Of a stretch of 64,000 nucleotides of DNA, positions 1 to 11,829 are shown in pieces; position 1 is the first letter of the stretch, and each line of letters starts with the position of its first letter. The translations under genes and the position numbers were made by a program. Source of the stretch: Caenorhabditis remanei. Taxonomy: Eukaryota > Nematoda > Chromadorea > Rhabditida > Rhabditidae. The notes under the pieces are model-generated. The model saw only the letters and a program-made list of their open reading frames with translations. It had not been told where the DNA came from and ran no database searches. The DNA lies in NCBI RefSeq assembly GCF_010183535.1, contig NC_071333.1, positions 2,790,001 through 2,854,000 of the forward strand, read 5' to 3'.

Positions 1-2108
1 ACGTGGTGTTTAGCAAGAAAAATCAGCTTACCTTTGAATTTACAGTTATTTTCTTTCAAAAACATCATAATTAAATAGTTTTCACTTGATATTAACAAGA
101 TGGCGCCTCACGAGGTTCAAAAGAGGCGTGGCAGAGGAAACGCAACGCAGGCACGTGGTTTTTTTGCAAGTGCCGCACACTTTTCCCCAATGCGCGCTTT
201 TTCGAATGGAGGTTTTTAGAAAATTAACGATAAACTGTTTGGGAAAAAACTTACACATTAGAATTTTCCGGGAACATTAGGATTCGTTGTGATTGATATA
301 GTCCGTCATTTCGGGAATTCGTTTTCGATTTGGCGGGAAAATTTCCAAATACTTTTAGCGGCAGTTCTGGAAAAAGTAAAATATAAAATTGATAGCAAGT
401 TTTATAATTCTATTATTCGGAGCAAATATGAAATAATTCATTGAAAAAGTGAGAAAGTATTCACCAATGTGGATTTTATTGATTCCGGCCAATAGTTGAA
501 AGGAGAGCAGAAGGGAGAAAGAAGAGAGGCCTCCCGCTGTGCGATGGTCCCAAAAGTGTCTGCGTCTCCGCTATGGTCTATTCTATTTCTTTGACGATTA
601 CGTTCCGCAAATAGCAAAGGGAAATCATATAGAAGAACGATGACACCTCTCGGCGTTGAGAGGAGAGCAAGGAGGATTGGCAGCCATCGACGGAGAAACA
701 CCTTGCTTGTTTCCTTGTTATTTGATGTTTCTTATAAAACATGTGGTGTTTTGGTGTAGAAGAAGATAGATGACAGAAAATGTGAAGGAGGGGTCAAGTT
801 TTTGATTCAGAAGGGCTCAGCTGGTACTTTGTGAAAAAATGAAGCGTTAGATGAAACATGGAGGAAAGTCGGAGAGGAAACGAAACAAGAGTTGGAAAAT
901 GTCAAAATAGCGTAAATCCATAGGTGATACTCAAGGAGTAAATGTCCCTGTGAGGAGATTGTTTCCCATTATTATCAGAAACGTGGTTGTGAAAATCGGG
1001 GCGTGGCGGAGCGGGCTGAACTTTCTCTTGGTTCGGCCGGTTTTAAAAATGAGTACTTTTTTTGGAAATTTTTGAGCAGAAGAATAAATTACCATACAAA
1101 TTCAGTTTTTTTTTAAATTCCAAACGCCCAGTTCTAGACTTTTTTCCAAAAAAATTCAAGTTTTGGTTCGAAATATGTTTTTTTGTATGAAATTGGGGCA
1201 AGCAGGTCAGGCTGGTCGGACCGAGAAAAATACTATGACCCAGCTCGTGATAATTCTGATCTGAGGTATAAATGACTCTGAAAATAACAGTTGGCAAAAG
1301 AGAAGTTTTTACTATTTCAGGTTTTTTTCTATCAGTGACAGGGTACGAGTGAATGAAGACACAGAGAGTATGGGATATGCAAAAGTTGAGAAATACAAAA
1401 AAGAGGAACGAACGTGGGTACTGATTTAGAAAATTGTTTGCTCTCAGTTTATGATGGAGAAGAAATAGGGAATATACCTAAAATTGGGGGAAATTGTGTT
1501 TCTCATGCGGAGAAAGAAAGATAGAATCAAGAAAATAAAACAGATACTTTTTTTGTTTTCTTACATTCAGTGTTTCGCTCGAAAGTACAGAAGTTGACTC
1601 TCAGTGTCTTAAGCCAAAGATAAAATTTTATAAACAGATGTAATTAGGGGAAAGATTGTAAACGTTGCTTCTCAGAATCATTTAGGCAACAAATGCAAAA
1701 TTTTAGAAAAGAAAGGGACGTGTAGGCAGTTGACCGAGTGACTGCTGCTAAGTTTCTCTTTTTTATGTGTCACTCGGAGCATATGGACGTGGGGAGGTTG
1801 AAGAAGATAGATGACTTTGTTAAAAAAACACTCGACGCGGCGAAGAATATGAATACAAAAACAATTTGGCGTGGGGATCTGATATTGGTCCGTAATTCAC
1901 AAGCTTCTCGGTGAAAATTTATATTGAAGGTTTTACAAATCGAAAATAAAAACGTGAAGCAAAAATAGATCAGAAACGAGAATATTAGCAGAAATACAGT
2001 GAAAAACGAGAAAAAGGGTGGATGTTCAATTTTGGGAAGAGGGGAAACATTTTCAGAAAAAAAAAACTAATGAATAAAAAGTATTTCATTCAAGTCAGTT
2101 TTTGAAAA
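1..2108. other. Intergenic, no gene recognised
   Basis: AT-rich DNA with short unconvincing open frames. About positions 95-200 resemble stretches near 17,690 and 23,750 that share a GCCGCACACTCTT-like phrase, so part of it is probably dispersed repeat. I see no splice-consistent coding exon here. Confidence 0.5.
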
Positions 2109-3131
2109 TTATTTTTTCAGGTTTGAATCCGATGTTGTTCCAGTCATTTCCGGGTGGTTCTCCATGAGATCGACTCTCAGAAATTGTTTCTCTTCCCTGA
2201 AAAAATTTAAAATCTTTGTGATGTTCTTCGTTTTCCAAATGTTCAAAATACCCGTTTTTTATTTTTATTTGCGGAAGATAAATCTTGGTGGTCATCTTGC
2301 TGTTTTCCATGGAGCAGTTATGACCGATTTTGAGAACCGGTTCATAATTAGTCTGTAAATAAAAGGGTTATGAAAGACAAGTTTGACTAACAAAAGAACT
2401 CTTTCTAGGAAAAGATTGAGAATTTGCTGATACAGTACCACTCAAAAGTATATTAAGTTTTGGTTTTTTCAGTTGTAAATGTCCAACTTTGAGAGTGTGT
2501 CATGTAATACTATATGTCACATCAACTAGACTTTTAATGGATCATATAAAACAAAAGTAAAACTCAATTTTCGTAGGTAACAACTTTTTTGTACGGACAC
2601 TCCCTAGGGAGTTATGGTCATTTAAAGACGACACCTCAAAAATCTCACCATTTTGCACTGAAATGGGTCAATTTGATGGAGAAATTACTTTGTCGATATG
2701 TAACTTGCTAGAGAGTGTCCGTACAAAAAAGTTGTCAACTGCAAAAATGGAGTTTTACCTTTGTTCTGTATGGCTTATACATAATTTACTTTGTGGGACA
2801 GTTAGTTTTAATATGACACACTCTCAAAATTGGATGTTTTCAACTGAAAAGGCTAAACTTAATGAATACTTTTGAGTGGTACTGTAATTGGCTCACAAGT
2901 AGTTCCGATCAGACTTCAAAGTTAACAAAATAATTTTCCCCTTCTAGTTCCGGAGCTCGAATACGAAAAAAATGGAAAATGAGCAAAATCTCAAACATTT
3001 TCTAAAAGGAGCTCTCTTGTAAGCTTCACTTACATCAAATGGACCATCGTTTCCTGAGAATACCACTTGGGATTTGTGTACGAAAACATTTGAGGAGGAG
3101 CATTCTGTTGGTTCCTTTTCATCAATTTGAT
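2109..3131 (-). CDS. TTL-like secreted protein gene, 3' exons (partial)
   Basis: Three consecutive exons fit in frame: 3131-3034, 2352-2252 and 2196-2109. The middle exon reads NYEPVLKIGHNC, matching the second half of the TTL-like genes at 7581 (FEPAVILWHDC) and 25266 (FEPELHFYHNC). The preceding exon ends in FD followed by GTAAGT, at the same phase-0 junction as in those genes. The last intron (55 bp, ending TTTTTTCAG) has the same phase-2 position as in the 25266 gene. The large intron 3033-2353 contains a complete 456-bp MITE. I could not find a signal-peptide exon upstream, so the gene is either 5'-truncated or its first exon has diverged. Family assignment rests on cysteine and motif layout only; no structure-defining TTR residues can be verified by eye. 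Confidence 0.55.
2431..2886. mobile_element. MITE, Tc1/mariner-like TIRs (family M)
   Basis: Begins TACAGTACCACTCAAAAG and ends with its inverted complement CTTTTGAGTGGTACTGTA, so TA is both terminal and the likely target duplication. No transposase is encoded. It lies inside an intron of the TTL-like gene. Related copies are at 26761-27200, 38395-38717 (left end missing) and 62011-62298 (degraded). Confidence 0.8.
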
Positions 3132-4048
3132 CTGCAAGTTTTTTGTAAATCAGCACTAACTATTGTAAATAGTCACAGGACGTCGTAAATCCACAAGAGG
3201 CTATTTTTGCTCTTTTTTATGCATTTGCTAGAAAAGTTTTTCACTATCATTATCAATTTCATCCGGTTTTTTAAAATCTTTGAGTGACCTCCTAGTGTGT
3301 TATTACTTCTGTTTTTCTCGAACTTTTAGAATTTTTGGTTTTCAATTTTTTTTCAGATTTGGATTCAATTTGAAAACTTTGCAGGGTACACTATTATAGT
3401 TCTTGAAATCATCGGTTTATTATCATTTTCTCAGCAAAAACGATCATAAAAACTACGTGTTTTCACTTTTCCGGAAGAATAAATAGTTCTATGTTTCCGT
3501 TTGAAACGTTTCCCATCTTTCCAATTGACAATATTGAAATCCGTGTGTTTTTAATAATTTTTTTTTGACTAGTGATCCCTTGCGCGACACAGAAAGACCC
3601 ATCTGGTGATTTCCGACAGCGCGGTGTAGCTTTTGATGTAAACGTTGGCGAGTGTGCATCGAGTCCCCTCTTTTTATAATGCTCTACGCTTCATAGTATA
3701 ACTTATTTAAGAAGAGGTGGAGGGGTCACGAGTGAAAAGAAAGAAGAGAGGAACTTAGAGCGTATTTGCATACCGCACGTCTTTCCTTCAGAAATGGTTT
3801 GATCCCATACGGAAGCCAAAGCCTCTGAGATATCCTACCGGTATGGATGTCGACCACTTTGCCTTTTGATTTTTTCTAAATCCTTGTTATATTATTCTGA
3901 GTTTCTGCGGATTGTGTAAGATAAGTTAATTAAACACTCTATTTTTTTCGACTAATTTCATCTTCAGTCTCAATTCTTTAATTCTAATTTTCAGCGTATT
4001 CGGATATATATAACCAACACGACACTTTCTTCCGCGTCAAATACTTGG
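3132..4048. other. Intergenic; upstream region of the C2H2 pseudogene
   Basis: No coding exon seen. A TATA-like GATATATATAA at 4003-4013 lies about 36 bp before the start codon of the zinc-finger pseudogene and may be its core promoter. Confidence 0.4.
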
Positions 4049-5007
4049 ATGCACCGTATTCCTTTCATTCGAGTTGAGGTCCAGGTTCGGTTTTTTATTT
4101 TGGTCTTCAAGTTTTTTTTTATTAATTCTCTATTTCAGCCCCATGTTTTTATCCACCCAAGCAGCTTCTACACTCATATGCTCACCACCACCTGTGCTCC
4201 ACCAGCTATTCCAAATAATTTGTCTTCAAAGTGAGGAGAATATCTGATTCTCTAATTCTCTAACACAATTTTTCAGCACTCCTCAATATCTGGCTTCACA
4301 GAAACTAAAAGCTCTCCTAGCAACACCGATAGTAGCTAATTAAATGTGAGAACAATTCAATAAATTAGCTACTATTACGCATCAATCGTTGAAATGTTTG
4401 TGGAACACAGACTGACATGAATTTCAGAAAATCTTCTCGAATCCAAAAGAATTGACTTCCATGTCAGAGAAAAACACGATAAAGGAAGACAAAAATGTCA
4501 ATGAGGTAGATGTTGCAAAGAGTTTAAGGTGAATTGGACTGATAATAATCAAACATTTATAATCTTGTTTTCAGCAGAAATGTAAACTGATTTACCACTT
4601 ACCTGCTCACACTGGCGAGAAAGCGTTTTGGTGCGATACCTGTGAAAAAGCATTCGGACTGAAGAAAATCTGAAAATTCATCAGAGAACTCATACATGTC
4701 AATTTTATTATACTTTTCTAAAATAAAATATTTTTTTATTAAACGGATTCTTCTTCAGCTCATATCTTCAGGTGAGAAGTCATACGCTTGCACTCATTTA
4801 AGATTCGATAAGAAGTTCAGAAGTTGCCCAGATCGGAAGACTCACATGCATTCTCATTCAGATGAGAAAAAGTACATCTGTAAGATTAGTCTAGTCAAAA
4901 CGGAAGAGCTGATAAACAAGCAAATAACATTATCTCAGCGCTCAGGTCGTGGCAAAACTTACTCTCACCCCTCATTAAACTCTCTCACCCCGCTCTTTTT
5001 TCCATGA
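4049..5007 (+). pseudogene. C2H2 zinc-finger gene, one frameshift
   Basis: Six exons can be joined in frame: 4049-4084, 4139-4230, 4277-4331, 4428-4505, 4575-4697 and 4772-5007. Exon 5 reads HTGEKAFWCDTCEKAF and, after a one-base loss, TEENLKIHQRTH, which restores a C-x2-C-x12-H-x3-H finger. Without that base the frame stops at a TGA. Splicing exon 5 to exon 6 regenerates a linker and a second finger (SYACTHLRFDKKF... then THMHSHSDEKKYIC) in which one cysteine is missing or displaced. The N-terminal exons are Ser/Pro-rich. A TATA-like box precedes the ATG. The family role would be nuclear DNA binding, but this copy looks inactive. A single base error in the assembly cannot be excluded. Confidence 0.6.
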
Positions 5008-5539
5008 CTTTGAATAAACTTGTTTCGAAGCTGTTACAATTGAATTTGCTTTGCATTATCTTCAAAATTACTTTTTCCATCTTCTAAAATACTTTTTATA
5101 ATATTATGTTAAATTTTATTTATTTATTAGAAGAATACAACTACAATTTAAAATTTCTCGAAATGCCACAACTTCATCATCTTCTCTGTTTCTGGAATCA
5201 TCTTTTTGTTTACCACTTCATCTTTGCTTATTGAAATCTCCGATGTATTCCGAATCGCTCTCATTGGCTGAAAATGAAACAAAAATGTAAACGTGTTCCC
5301 TGTCAAAACAATCACCGGGCGGAGTTCGCTCTAAATGTGTTGAATGAGCAGGTACTTGGTGAGTTCGTAATCTTCCACTTTCAAAAAATTAACAAAGTTC
5401 GTTTCAGATTTATATTGCTCAAGACTTACCAATTCCATACTTGCTCTGAGGTAGATTCACACATCAATCAGACAATTCGAAAATGTTTATTTAGAAATAT
5501 CAAATTATACAAGTGAAGATAAATGAATATTATACAATT
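5008..5539. other. Intergenic; possible orphan terminal exon on minus strand
   Basis: On the minus strand, 5268-5152 follows a TTTTCAG and is open to a TAA (begins PMRAIRNTSEISISKDEVV), followed by AATAAATAAA-type polyadenylation signals near 5115-5125. I could not connect it to other exons with certainty. Confidence 0.25.
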
Positions 5540-5808
5540 TATCAAATATTGGTTCACGGCTACATAGCTGTTGATCGTCAACCTCTCATTCATCGCCACT
5601 ACTGTCGAATTCGTGATGTAACACATCACGTTTTCGTCCTCAATCAGAAATTTGCACTTTGAATTCATTCATTCGATTTCGCATTGTATTCCTCCGACGA
5701 TTTTCTCCGTCAAGTGAGATTTCCAGCATTCGAAGCACTCCTTGTAGTTGCAGGCGAGTCCCGAGAGCTTATCCGTGAGCTCACAATAGATATCGCGTTC
5801 TTGGTGTT
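5540..5808 (-). pseudogene. Ariadne-like RBR E3 ligase fragment
   Basis: The minus strand reads LSGLACNYKECFECWKSHL, TEKIVGGIQCEIE, an in-frame TGA, then MNSKCKFLIEDENVMCYIT and LTINSYVAVNQYLIN. This order (RING1 Cys-rich core with FCxxCW, then C-x(n)-C..L.ED, then a xxITNSFVExNxLL-like helix) is that of ariadne-family RBR ubiquitin ligases. The TGA replaces a cysteine codon expected between E and M, and the RING1 histidine seen in the family's GH.FC is absent. RING1 is truncated at its start, and IBR and RING2 are missing. A dispersed repeat (5806-6005) abuts the 5' edge, so it may have cut the gene. Confidence 0.65.
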
Positions 5809-6005
5809 CAAATATAGGTCGAGCCTTTAAGTTACGGGAGTTATTTCAGTTTTTTCAAAAATTTCAGCTTTTCCACGTATCCTTACGTTCAATTTTGATC
5901 AAATAATAAGCATAATGGCAAAGTAACGAAAAAGAGGCTATCGCTCGTAATATTGCATCAACTAGTCATGAATGATGTTTTTGATGCAGAAACTTCAGTT
6001 CCCAA
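5806..6005. repeat. Dispersed repeat B, copy 1
   Basis: About 200 bp closely matching 28590-28790 in the same orientation, including ATAGGTCGAGCCTTTRAGTT and ACTAGTCATGAATGATGTTT. No coding content. Confidence 0.75.
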
Positions 6006-6083
6006 GTTAAAAACCTTTAGAGCGGTACTGTATCTCTAGCATAACTGATGGTTATTCTCGTTTTTCTAAATAATTGACTTTTT

Positions 6084-6540
6084 TTGCTTTCTGTATCAAT
6101 TCAATGTTTTCAACTTTTCTCTGGTTACTTCATTCATTGTTTTGTGAACATGATTTCAAACAGTAATAAGCAACTTTTGCTTGAAAATGTTGAAAAAATC
6201 AGACGTAATTTAAAAAAAAACGTCGGTGTTCTTATTTATTCCCTTCGAACAATGCTCGAAACAGGCTTTGCTGTTCTTTGGCTCTTCTCATCACATTACA
6301 TTTGCTCACTAGTTCAGTTTTTTTCACTCCAAACACACAAACCAATTTTGAAGGAAGGGGACGCATTCGTTTTCAAAAAGTCTTCTTCTTTCTTTTTTTT
6401 TGAAACGGAAGCTTGCTTCCTCCAGCGCTGTTCTTCAATTTCTTGGTTATTAGGTTTCTCTTCTCCTTTAAATGCACTACAGTAGCCTCCTTTGGACCCT
6501 CTTTTTTTCATTTCCGTCTCACATTCAAAAAAGAAAACGT
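6084..6540. repeat. Dispersed repeat A, copy 1
   Basis: Shares long stretches with 10370-10700 and 11830-12400, e.g. GGGGACGCATTCGTTTT and GGTTATTWGRTTTCTCT. The copies are diverged. The open frames here are coincidental to the repeat. Confidence 0.65.
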
Positions 6541-7580
6541 TTTTGAGAAATGGAATGCTTCTCAATCATCAAAAAACTGCAGTGTAATTGTAAGAGAAGA
6601 GAAGAAAAACCAAACAACCAAGAAAATGGACTTTCGAATAATTGAAGTTTCGATTTGTGGTAGGTCTTTTCATTCGTCTTCTGACAAAAACAAAACGATT
6701 TTTTTTCAAAAGGAAAAGACGGAAACTCTAATTTAGAAACAAAAGTTCCGCTCCAGTCGAATAAGATAGAAGTAGAAGAAAATAAACAAAAAGGGCTGCC
6801 TCAGAACGACACTTCAATTATTCATAAGAAATAGAAGAGAACGTGCAGACGCTATTGCATTTCTGAGCATGTCGAAAAAAAAGTTGGACAATTATGAGAT
6901 ATGGAGAAAAACTACTGCAGTTTTCAAACGAACAAAACGAGTTTAGTTCCCCGGCCTCCATAGGCCTTGATCCCTTTTTTGTCTCAGCTGAGTGTCCATC
7001 ACTACTGTGGCACGTTTTATGTGGTGTCCCATGGGTGAAGAGTGCGAGAGACAGAGGAACGCGGTTGATTTTTTGTAGTTCCAGCTATCCGATAGACAAA
7101 AAGAGGTTGCACATCTGGAGTTCCATCTGCTTTTCTAAATATGCAGTCGACTGTGTAACTACTGTTTTCTACGATAACTGGAAAGATATGTGAAAGTCCT
7201 TACGGTCGTTCACTAAAATAACCTTCAAATGCTCTGTAAAGTGATTTTCAGTACACTCACCTGTTTAATATAAAACGATGTAAATTAAGATATCACTAAA
7301 TTATCAACAAAGCGAAATTTATTCAAAGACAGAATAAAAATACGCAAGAATGAAAAAGCTTGCAGCAAGCTAAATCAGCAACATGAATGGGAGCAGTAAA
7401 GCCAGAAGAAAGAAGCAAAAAAAGCAAAATGTCAAGGGAAAGCAAGTGTCAAGTCGGGGGGGGGGGGTCAGAGTTTCTGTAAAGCAAAAATGTCAGGAGT
7501 GGAACAGTTTTCAAGAGAACAGTCATTTTCGAAAGCATTATAAATAGGGGGAACCATCAGAAATGAGAGGTTTTTTATCG
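6541..7580. other. Intergenic; contains a 10-G tract
   Basis: No coding exon recognised. A run of ten G is at 7456-7465, just downstream of the TTL-like gene on the minus strand. Confidence 0.4.
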
Positions 7581-8377
7581 TCATTGGTTTGAATCCATGT
7601 TGAGGCATTTTTCCGTTGGGAACTTAGCTGGCGATACTGCCCATGGTGCAGGCATGTCGTAAAATCCAGGTGGGGCCCATACTGTCTTGCCGTAAATCGT
7701 CCTTCTTCTGCTTCTTTCGTTCCACGGCTTGTTGTACACGTCGTCGAGGTCAATGGCTTCTCCCAACTCGAAGAGATCGAGATTGTAGGTGTAGGAAGAA
7801 CAACTATAAAGGAATTATATGCTTTAATTAAATTAAATGAATTAAATGTGTTATATTGCCTTACTTGATATGATGACCTTGTCTCCAATGTTTGTGGTGG
7901 TAGCGATATGTGTTATTGTTTCTCGAGCAGTCATGCCAAAGTATAACTGCTGGCTCAAATGCATCCTAAAATTTGAGAGAAATTCAAAAGATTAGTGTTT
8001 AAATTAGGCACTCACATCAAATGTAAGAGAATCCGTTCCATGGTAGTCCAAGAAGGCGTAGTTTGTCAGCGTACGTGACCCATTCGAGCAAACGAATGGA
8101 AGATGTTTAACTACGTTGTGGATGCTGAAAGATTTGTAACCTTTTTTGTGTGAAATACAGAGGGTAGGTCTTACTGGATGTCTTCTTCTATGTACATAAG
8201 TTGAACACACCAAACAACATTGAGAGGGCAACTAAGACTTCCCAAAAACTCGGCTTTCTGCGCTCCGTCTGGTTTTTTTAATACACGGTTGTTGGATTCA
8301 ATGGCTCTGGCACGGTACGGGTGCACCGGCTCAATCAGAAGAGCAAGAGCAAGAAGAAGAAGAAGTTGAAGCTTCAT
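7581..8377 (-). CDS. TTL-like secreted protein, complete, 211 aa
   Basis: Four exons join in frame: 8377-8175, 8124-8016, 7965-7865 and 7803-7581, all with GT/AG introns of 49-61 bp. The start codon opens a strong signal peptide (MKLQLLLLLALALLIEP). The body shows the layout of nematode TTL-like proteins: a beta-strand G-LSC, WCVQLMYIEED, a second cysteine FVC, then FEPAVILWHDCS, then NCS and a C-terminal KC. Six to seven cysteines suggest disulphides and extracellular function. The sequence is diverged from canonical family members, so the assignment is by motif order. The C-terminal half (about residues 140-211) is a basic, Trp/Pro-rich extension not shared with the other local copies. Relatives are at 2109, 25266 and 29146. 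Confidence 0.75.
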
Positions 8378-9399
8378 CCTATAAAGTTTCTCATTGATTA
8401 TGGTATTGAAACTAAAGTATTGGAGGATAACACGTTTGAAAAAAAGAAAATGATATTCCTTGACTTGTCCGGCCTAGCAGCCAGAAGCATCAGAGAGGAC
8501 TGAATGAAGCATGAAACCTGCTTGCTCCACAGAGGCGGAGTCTTCCAATCCTACAAAACTGGGCGGAGCTACCGTAGGAAGGCTTTGATGTCGCTCAGAG
8601 CATCAAAACATGGTGGAACACGCGAAATCTTTGTGAAGGCTGACAAAAATGCGAAAATTTTATGAAGAAAAAAGAGAAACGAAGGCAACCTGAGATTGTA
8701 ACTTTTCAGAGAGTCCTCGTATGGAAAAATGGTCTACTTCGAAAATGAAGTGCTACTCTTGATCTGTATAGACCAAATGAAAATTAAATAGGAGAATAAT
8801 TATTGACACCGAGACACACTTTCAAAGTTTGTCTTTTCAACCGAGTGCAGCAAAATTGTTTAATACCATGGCAATAGCTCTTGACTGACTCTAAGAATTT
8901 TTTGTAGTTGACATTTTTTTGGATTGCGTGTTCTAGCAACTTGAATACAAGGAAATCACTCAAACCACCTGTGGATTGTTTCGGTTTGAAAACAAAGCCG
9001 TTTTTGAATTAGTTTTTATGAAGTTTTGTTAAGCTCTATTGATTTCACAAATAGTTTATGTTTGGTGGTAATCATTGAAAACGGGACACTTTTTGAAATA
9101 TCACAATTTTTAAGCCAGCAGATATGGTAATTAGTAAATTACTTCTGTTTTTTTCTGTTTTTGCGTTAAACGATAAAAACTATGAATTACGAAAAAATGA
9201 TTTATTTCACCTTTTTGTTTTCAGAATTCTGTGTAAAAAAGGTTTTAAATTTGTTTATTAGTTTTCACTGTTTCACCTGGTATTTGCTTCTCACATTTGA
9301 AACTTTTTCCCTTATCAAAACTTTCATTATTTTTCAGTTTTCTCATCAGTACTCTGCTATTTTTCTTTTTGTAGAAACGAACTCTACGAAAAATCATTC
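8378..9399. other. Intergenic, nothing recognised
   Basis: AT-rich sequence without splice-consistent exons. The first bases upstream of 8377 presumably hold the promoter of the TTL-like gene; I see no clear TATA box. Confidence 0.4.
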
Positions 9400-10190
9400 T
9401 TTTCCCTATCCGTCTATTTGATCTCGTTCGGACACTCCAATTCGTATAGCGCTCATGTTTTATGCATATACATGTACTCCTATGAGGTTTTTTTCTATCC
9501 GTTTTTCATTCGTTCGCAGAAGTTATCGACGACTTTTTTAATTTCCCTTCGGAATAGCTGCCCAGAAACATAACCATTAAAAAAAGAAATTCCTTTTTCG
9601 CAGAGCACTCATGTTTAATGCATGGACAAGTGCTCCATTTTTAACGAGGCCGCATTTTTTCGATTCCTTTGGAGTAGCTGTCCATCACCAGTCTTTTTTG
9701 AGAGACTCCATTCGAAAAGGTGGATGCATTTCTTATTCAAAAAGATTCTCATTCAGCTTTTTGAAGAGATAGGAAAAAATATGTGAGAGTCGAATACTTT
9801 TTCTGCAAAGGGGAACGCTTTCAGAAAGTTTTTTCTTTTATAATTTCGAAAGGCTCTTTGAGTACAGCTATTCAGAAGGTTGTTGTTCTTGTTTTAAATT
9901 TTGTTATCTGATGTTAACCGTTACATATTCCTTTCTATTCTTTCAAAAAGATGAATTGGAAACTTTTTGAACCAGGAATTCACCCCTTTTTTGAATGGAG
10001 TTTCTAAAACGAATTTTGGTGATGGAGAGCTATTTAGAAAGGATATGAAAAAACATGGACAGCTATTGCGAACGAATGGAAAAAAACGAATAAAAACTTC
10101 GTGGAAATAGGATCTCTATGCATAAAACATGGACGCAGTACGAAATTGAACTTCCGAATGAAATCTAAAGAACGGATAGGAAAAAAATGC
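9400..10190. repeat. Imperfect inverted-repeat element
   Basis: The left part (about 9405-9540) contains ATGTTTTATGCATA and CGTTTTTCATTCGTTCGC. The right part (about 10055-10190) contains their inverted complements (GCGAACGAATGGAAAAA, TATGCATAAAACAT). The centre holds further A/T-rich repeated phrases such as AGCTGTCCAT. It looks like a decayed foldback element. Confidence 0.5.
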
Positions 10191-10369
10191 TCAAATTTTT
10201 ACTTTGGGAAGGTTCACTACTCCAAAAAGAAAAATAAAAAAGAACTAATGAAAAAACTGATGAGAAATTCAAAACCAAATTAAGTTGAGTCTTTTTGCAG
10301 AAGAAGATACACCGAAGTTTTTTATAACCTTGTTTTTTTTCCGAGTGACGAGATTTCCCAAAAATTAGT

Positions 10370-10700
10370 CGGCTTTCTCATTTTTTCCCTGCTAAAAGTG
10401 TTTAAAACTGGCCTTGGCTCTTCTCCTCCTCACATTATACTTTCTTCATCTTTTTGCACTCCAAATAAACAATACTATTTTTTGAAAGAATCGGACGCAT
10501 TCGTTTTCGAAAAAGGTTTTCTTCATCTCTCATTTTTTTACGGAAGCTTGCTTCCTCAAGCACTTCTCTCCAATTTTTTGGTTATTTGGTTTCTCTCCTT
10601 TTTTCACTGCAGTTTTTTGGGGATTCAGACGCATACGCTTTTTCAAAAACTTTTAAAAGACGTTTCGTTGAAAACGGATGCGTCCTTCCTTCAAAAATAG
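10370..10700. repeat. Dispersed repeat A, copy 2
   Basis: Matches repeat A at 6084-6540 and 11830-12400 (shared CGGACGCATTCGTTTTCGAAAA-like core and GGAAGCTTGCTTCCTC with copy 1). Confidence 0.65.
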
Positions 10701-10877
10701 TGTTGTGTATTTAGAGTGTATGCGTGTAATAAAACTTAAAACAAACGGACACGACGCAGCACATTTTTAAAATATTCCAAGAAACCAATAAAAACTATGG
10801 CTAGAAGAACGTCATTTGTTTGTGCTGTTCTAAGTACTTCCGAGAAAATAGGTTTAGGAAACTAATAAAAAAAACAT

Positions 10878-11576
10878 ATGGCATCCAAAACCACGTTCTC
10901 AAAGAATGAAAGAAGAAACAAAAGAACAGTGACAAGCAATGAATTGATATATCATCTCCTAAATCCTTCAGTGTGTGTTGGAGTCGCCATCTTTTGGGCG
11001 CCCGTATATCTGAAATGGGAAAAGCCACGAGAATATTGTCAACTATCAAAATGGAACACTAATCTTGTGTAAGTTTTTTTTTGTTGATATTCATAGAATG
11101 AATTTCACAATTGGAAAAATACGAATGAGAGATTAAGGGCTAATCTGAAGATCCCCTCAAAATGAGTTGTACTGGAACTGATAGCGTGTCTTGTGGTCTT
11201 TTCATAAAATCTAAGTTTTTTCAAAGCATAGCTGTTTTTATTGTCAAATTCATCTATTGAAGGCAATACAAATCAACGCAATTCTTCTGATAAATTTACC
11301 AGTTGACTATGTTTTTACAGACTCACGTTCGTCGACTTCCAGTTCGAGCTCTCCGGATCTGCCGCTGCGACAAACACAACCCAATGGGTAAATGGCTATC
11401 ATAGTCACTTCGTTGATGTAGACACCAATGATTGGCTTAATGGAAAAAATGGAACCAAATCGTTGAAAAATTACCTTTTCGTAAAGAAGACTGATGAGGA
11501 AGCCTGGAAGGAGCGAACTGCCTACCAGATCAAGAAATTCGGCAATCAATTCCGCCCAGCTGATACTTCGGATTAG
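10878..11576 (+). CDS. Two-exon gene of unknown function, 148 aa
   Basis: Exon 1 is 10878-11068 and exon 2 is 11321-11576; the 252-bp intron (GTAAGT...TTTTTACAG) joins them in frame. The predicted protein begins MASKTTFSKNERRNKR, has one hydrophobic stretch (VCVGVAIFWAPVYL, about residues 33-46) that could be a single membrane anchor, and a hydrophilic second half (from TFVDFQFELSG to a KKFGNQFRPADTSD end) with possible N-glycosylation sites NTT and NGT. I do not recognise the family. Exon 2 has codon use and residue composition typical of a real gene; exon 1 is less certain, so the true start could lie elsewhere. Confidence 0.5.
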
Positions 11577-11829
11577 AAATGGTTCCGATCACTTTTCTGT
11601 ACCCGCTCATTGATATACAAATATTCTAGATGGCTTCTATTCATGTGCTTTTTTCAAACAATTTAGATGACTTGATTTTACTCGATCAATTTTGATTTTT
11701 TTTTCTATTGCATTCTTCATTTTTCAAGTTGGAAATAAATACTTTTGTTGCTTATTATCAAAAAAAAAATATTTTCATCAGTCCCATGGTCCTTCGCAAT
11801 CAAACAATGCGAAACAGAAAAGAATGTTG

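Noticed and set aside
9269..9276. CTGTTTCA, the core upstream motif of type-I piRNA genes
   Set aside because: A single 8-mer without the surrounding context is expected by chance; no cluster seen.
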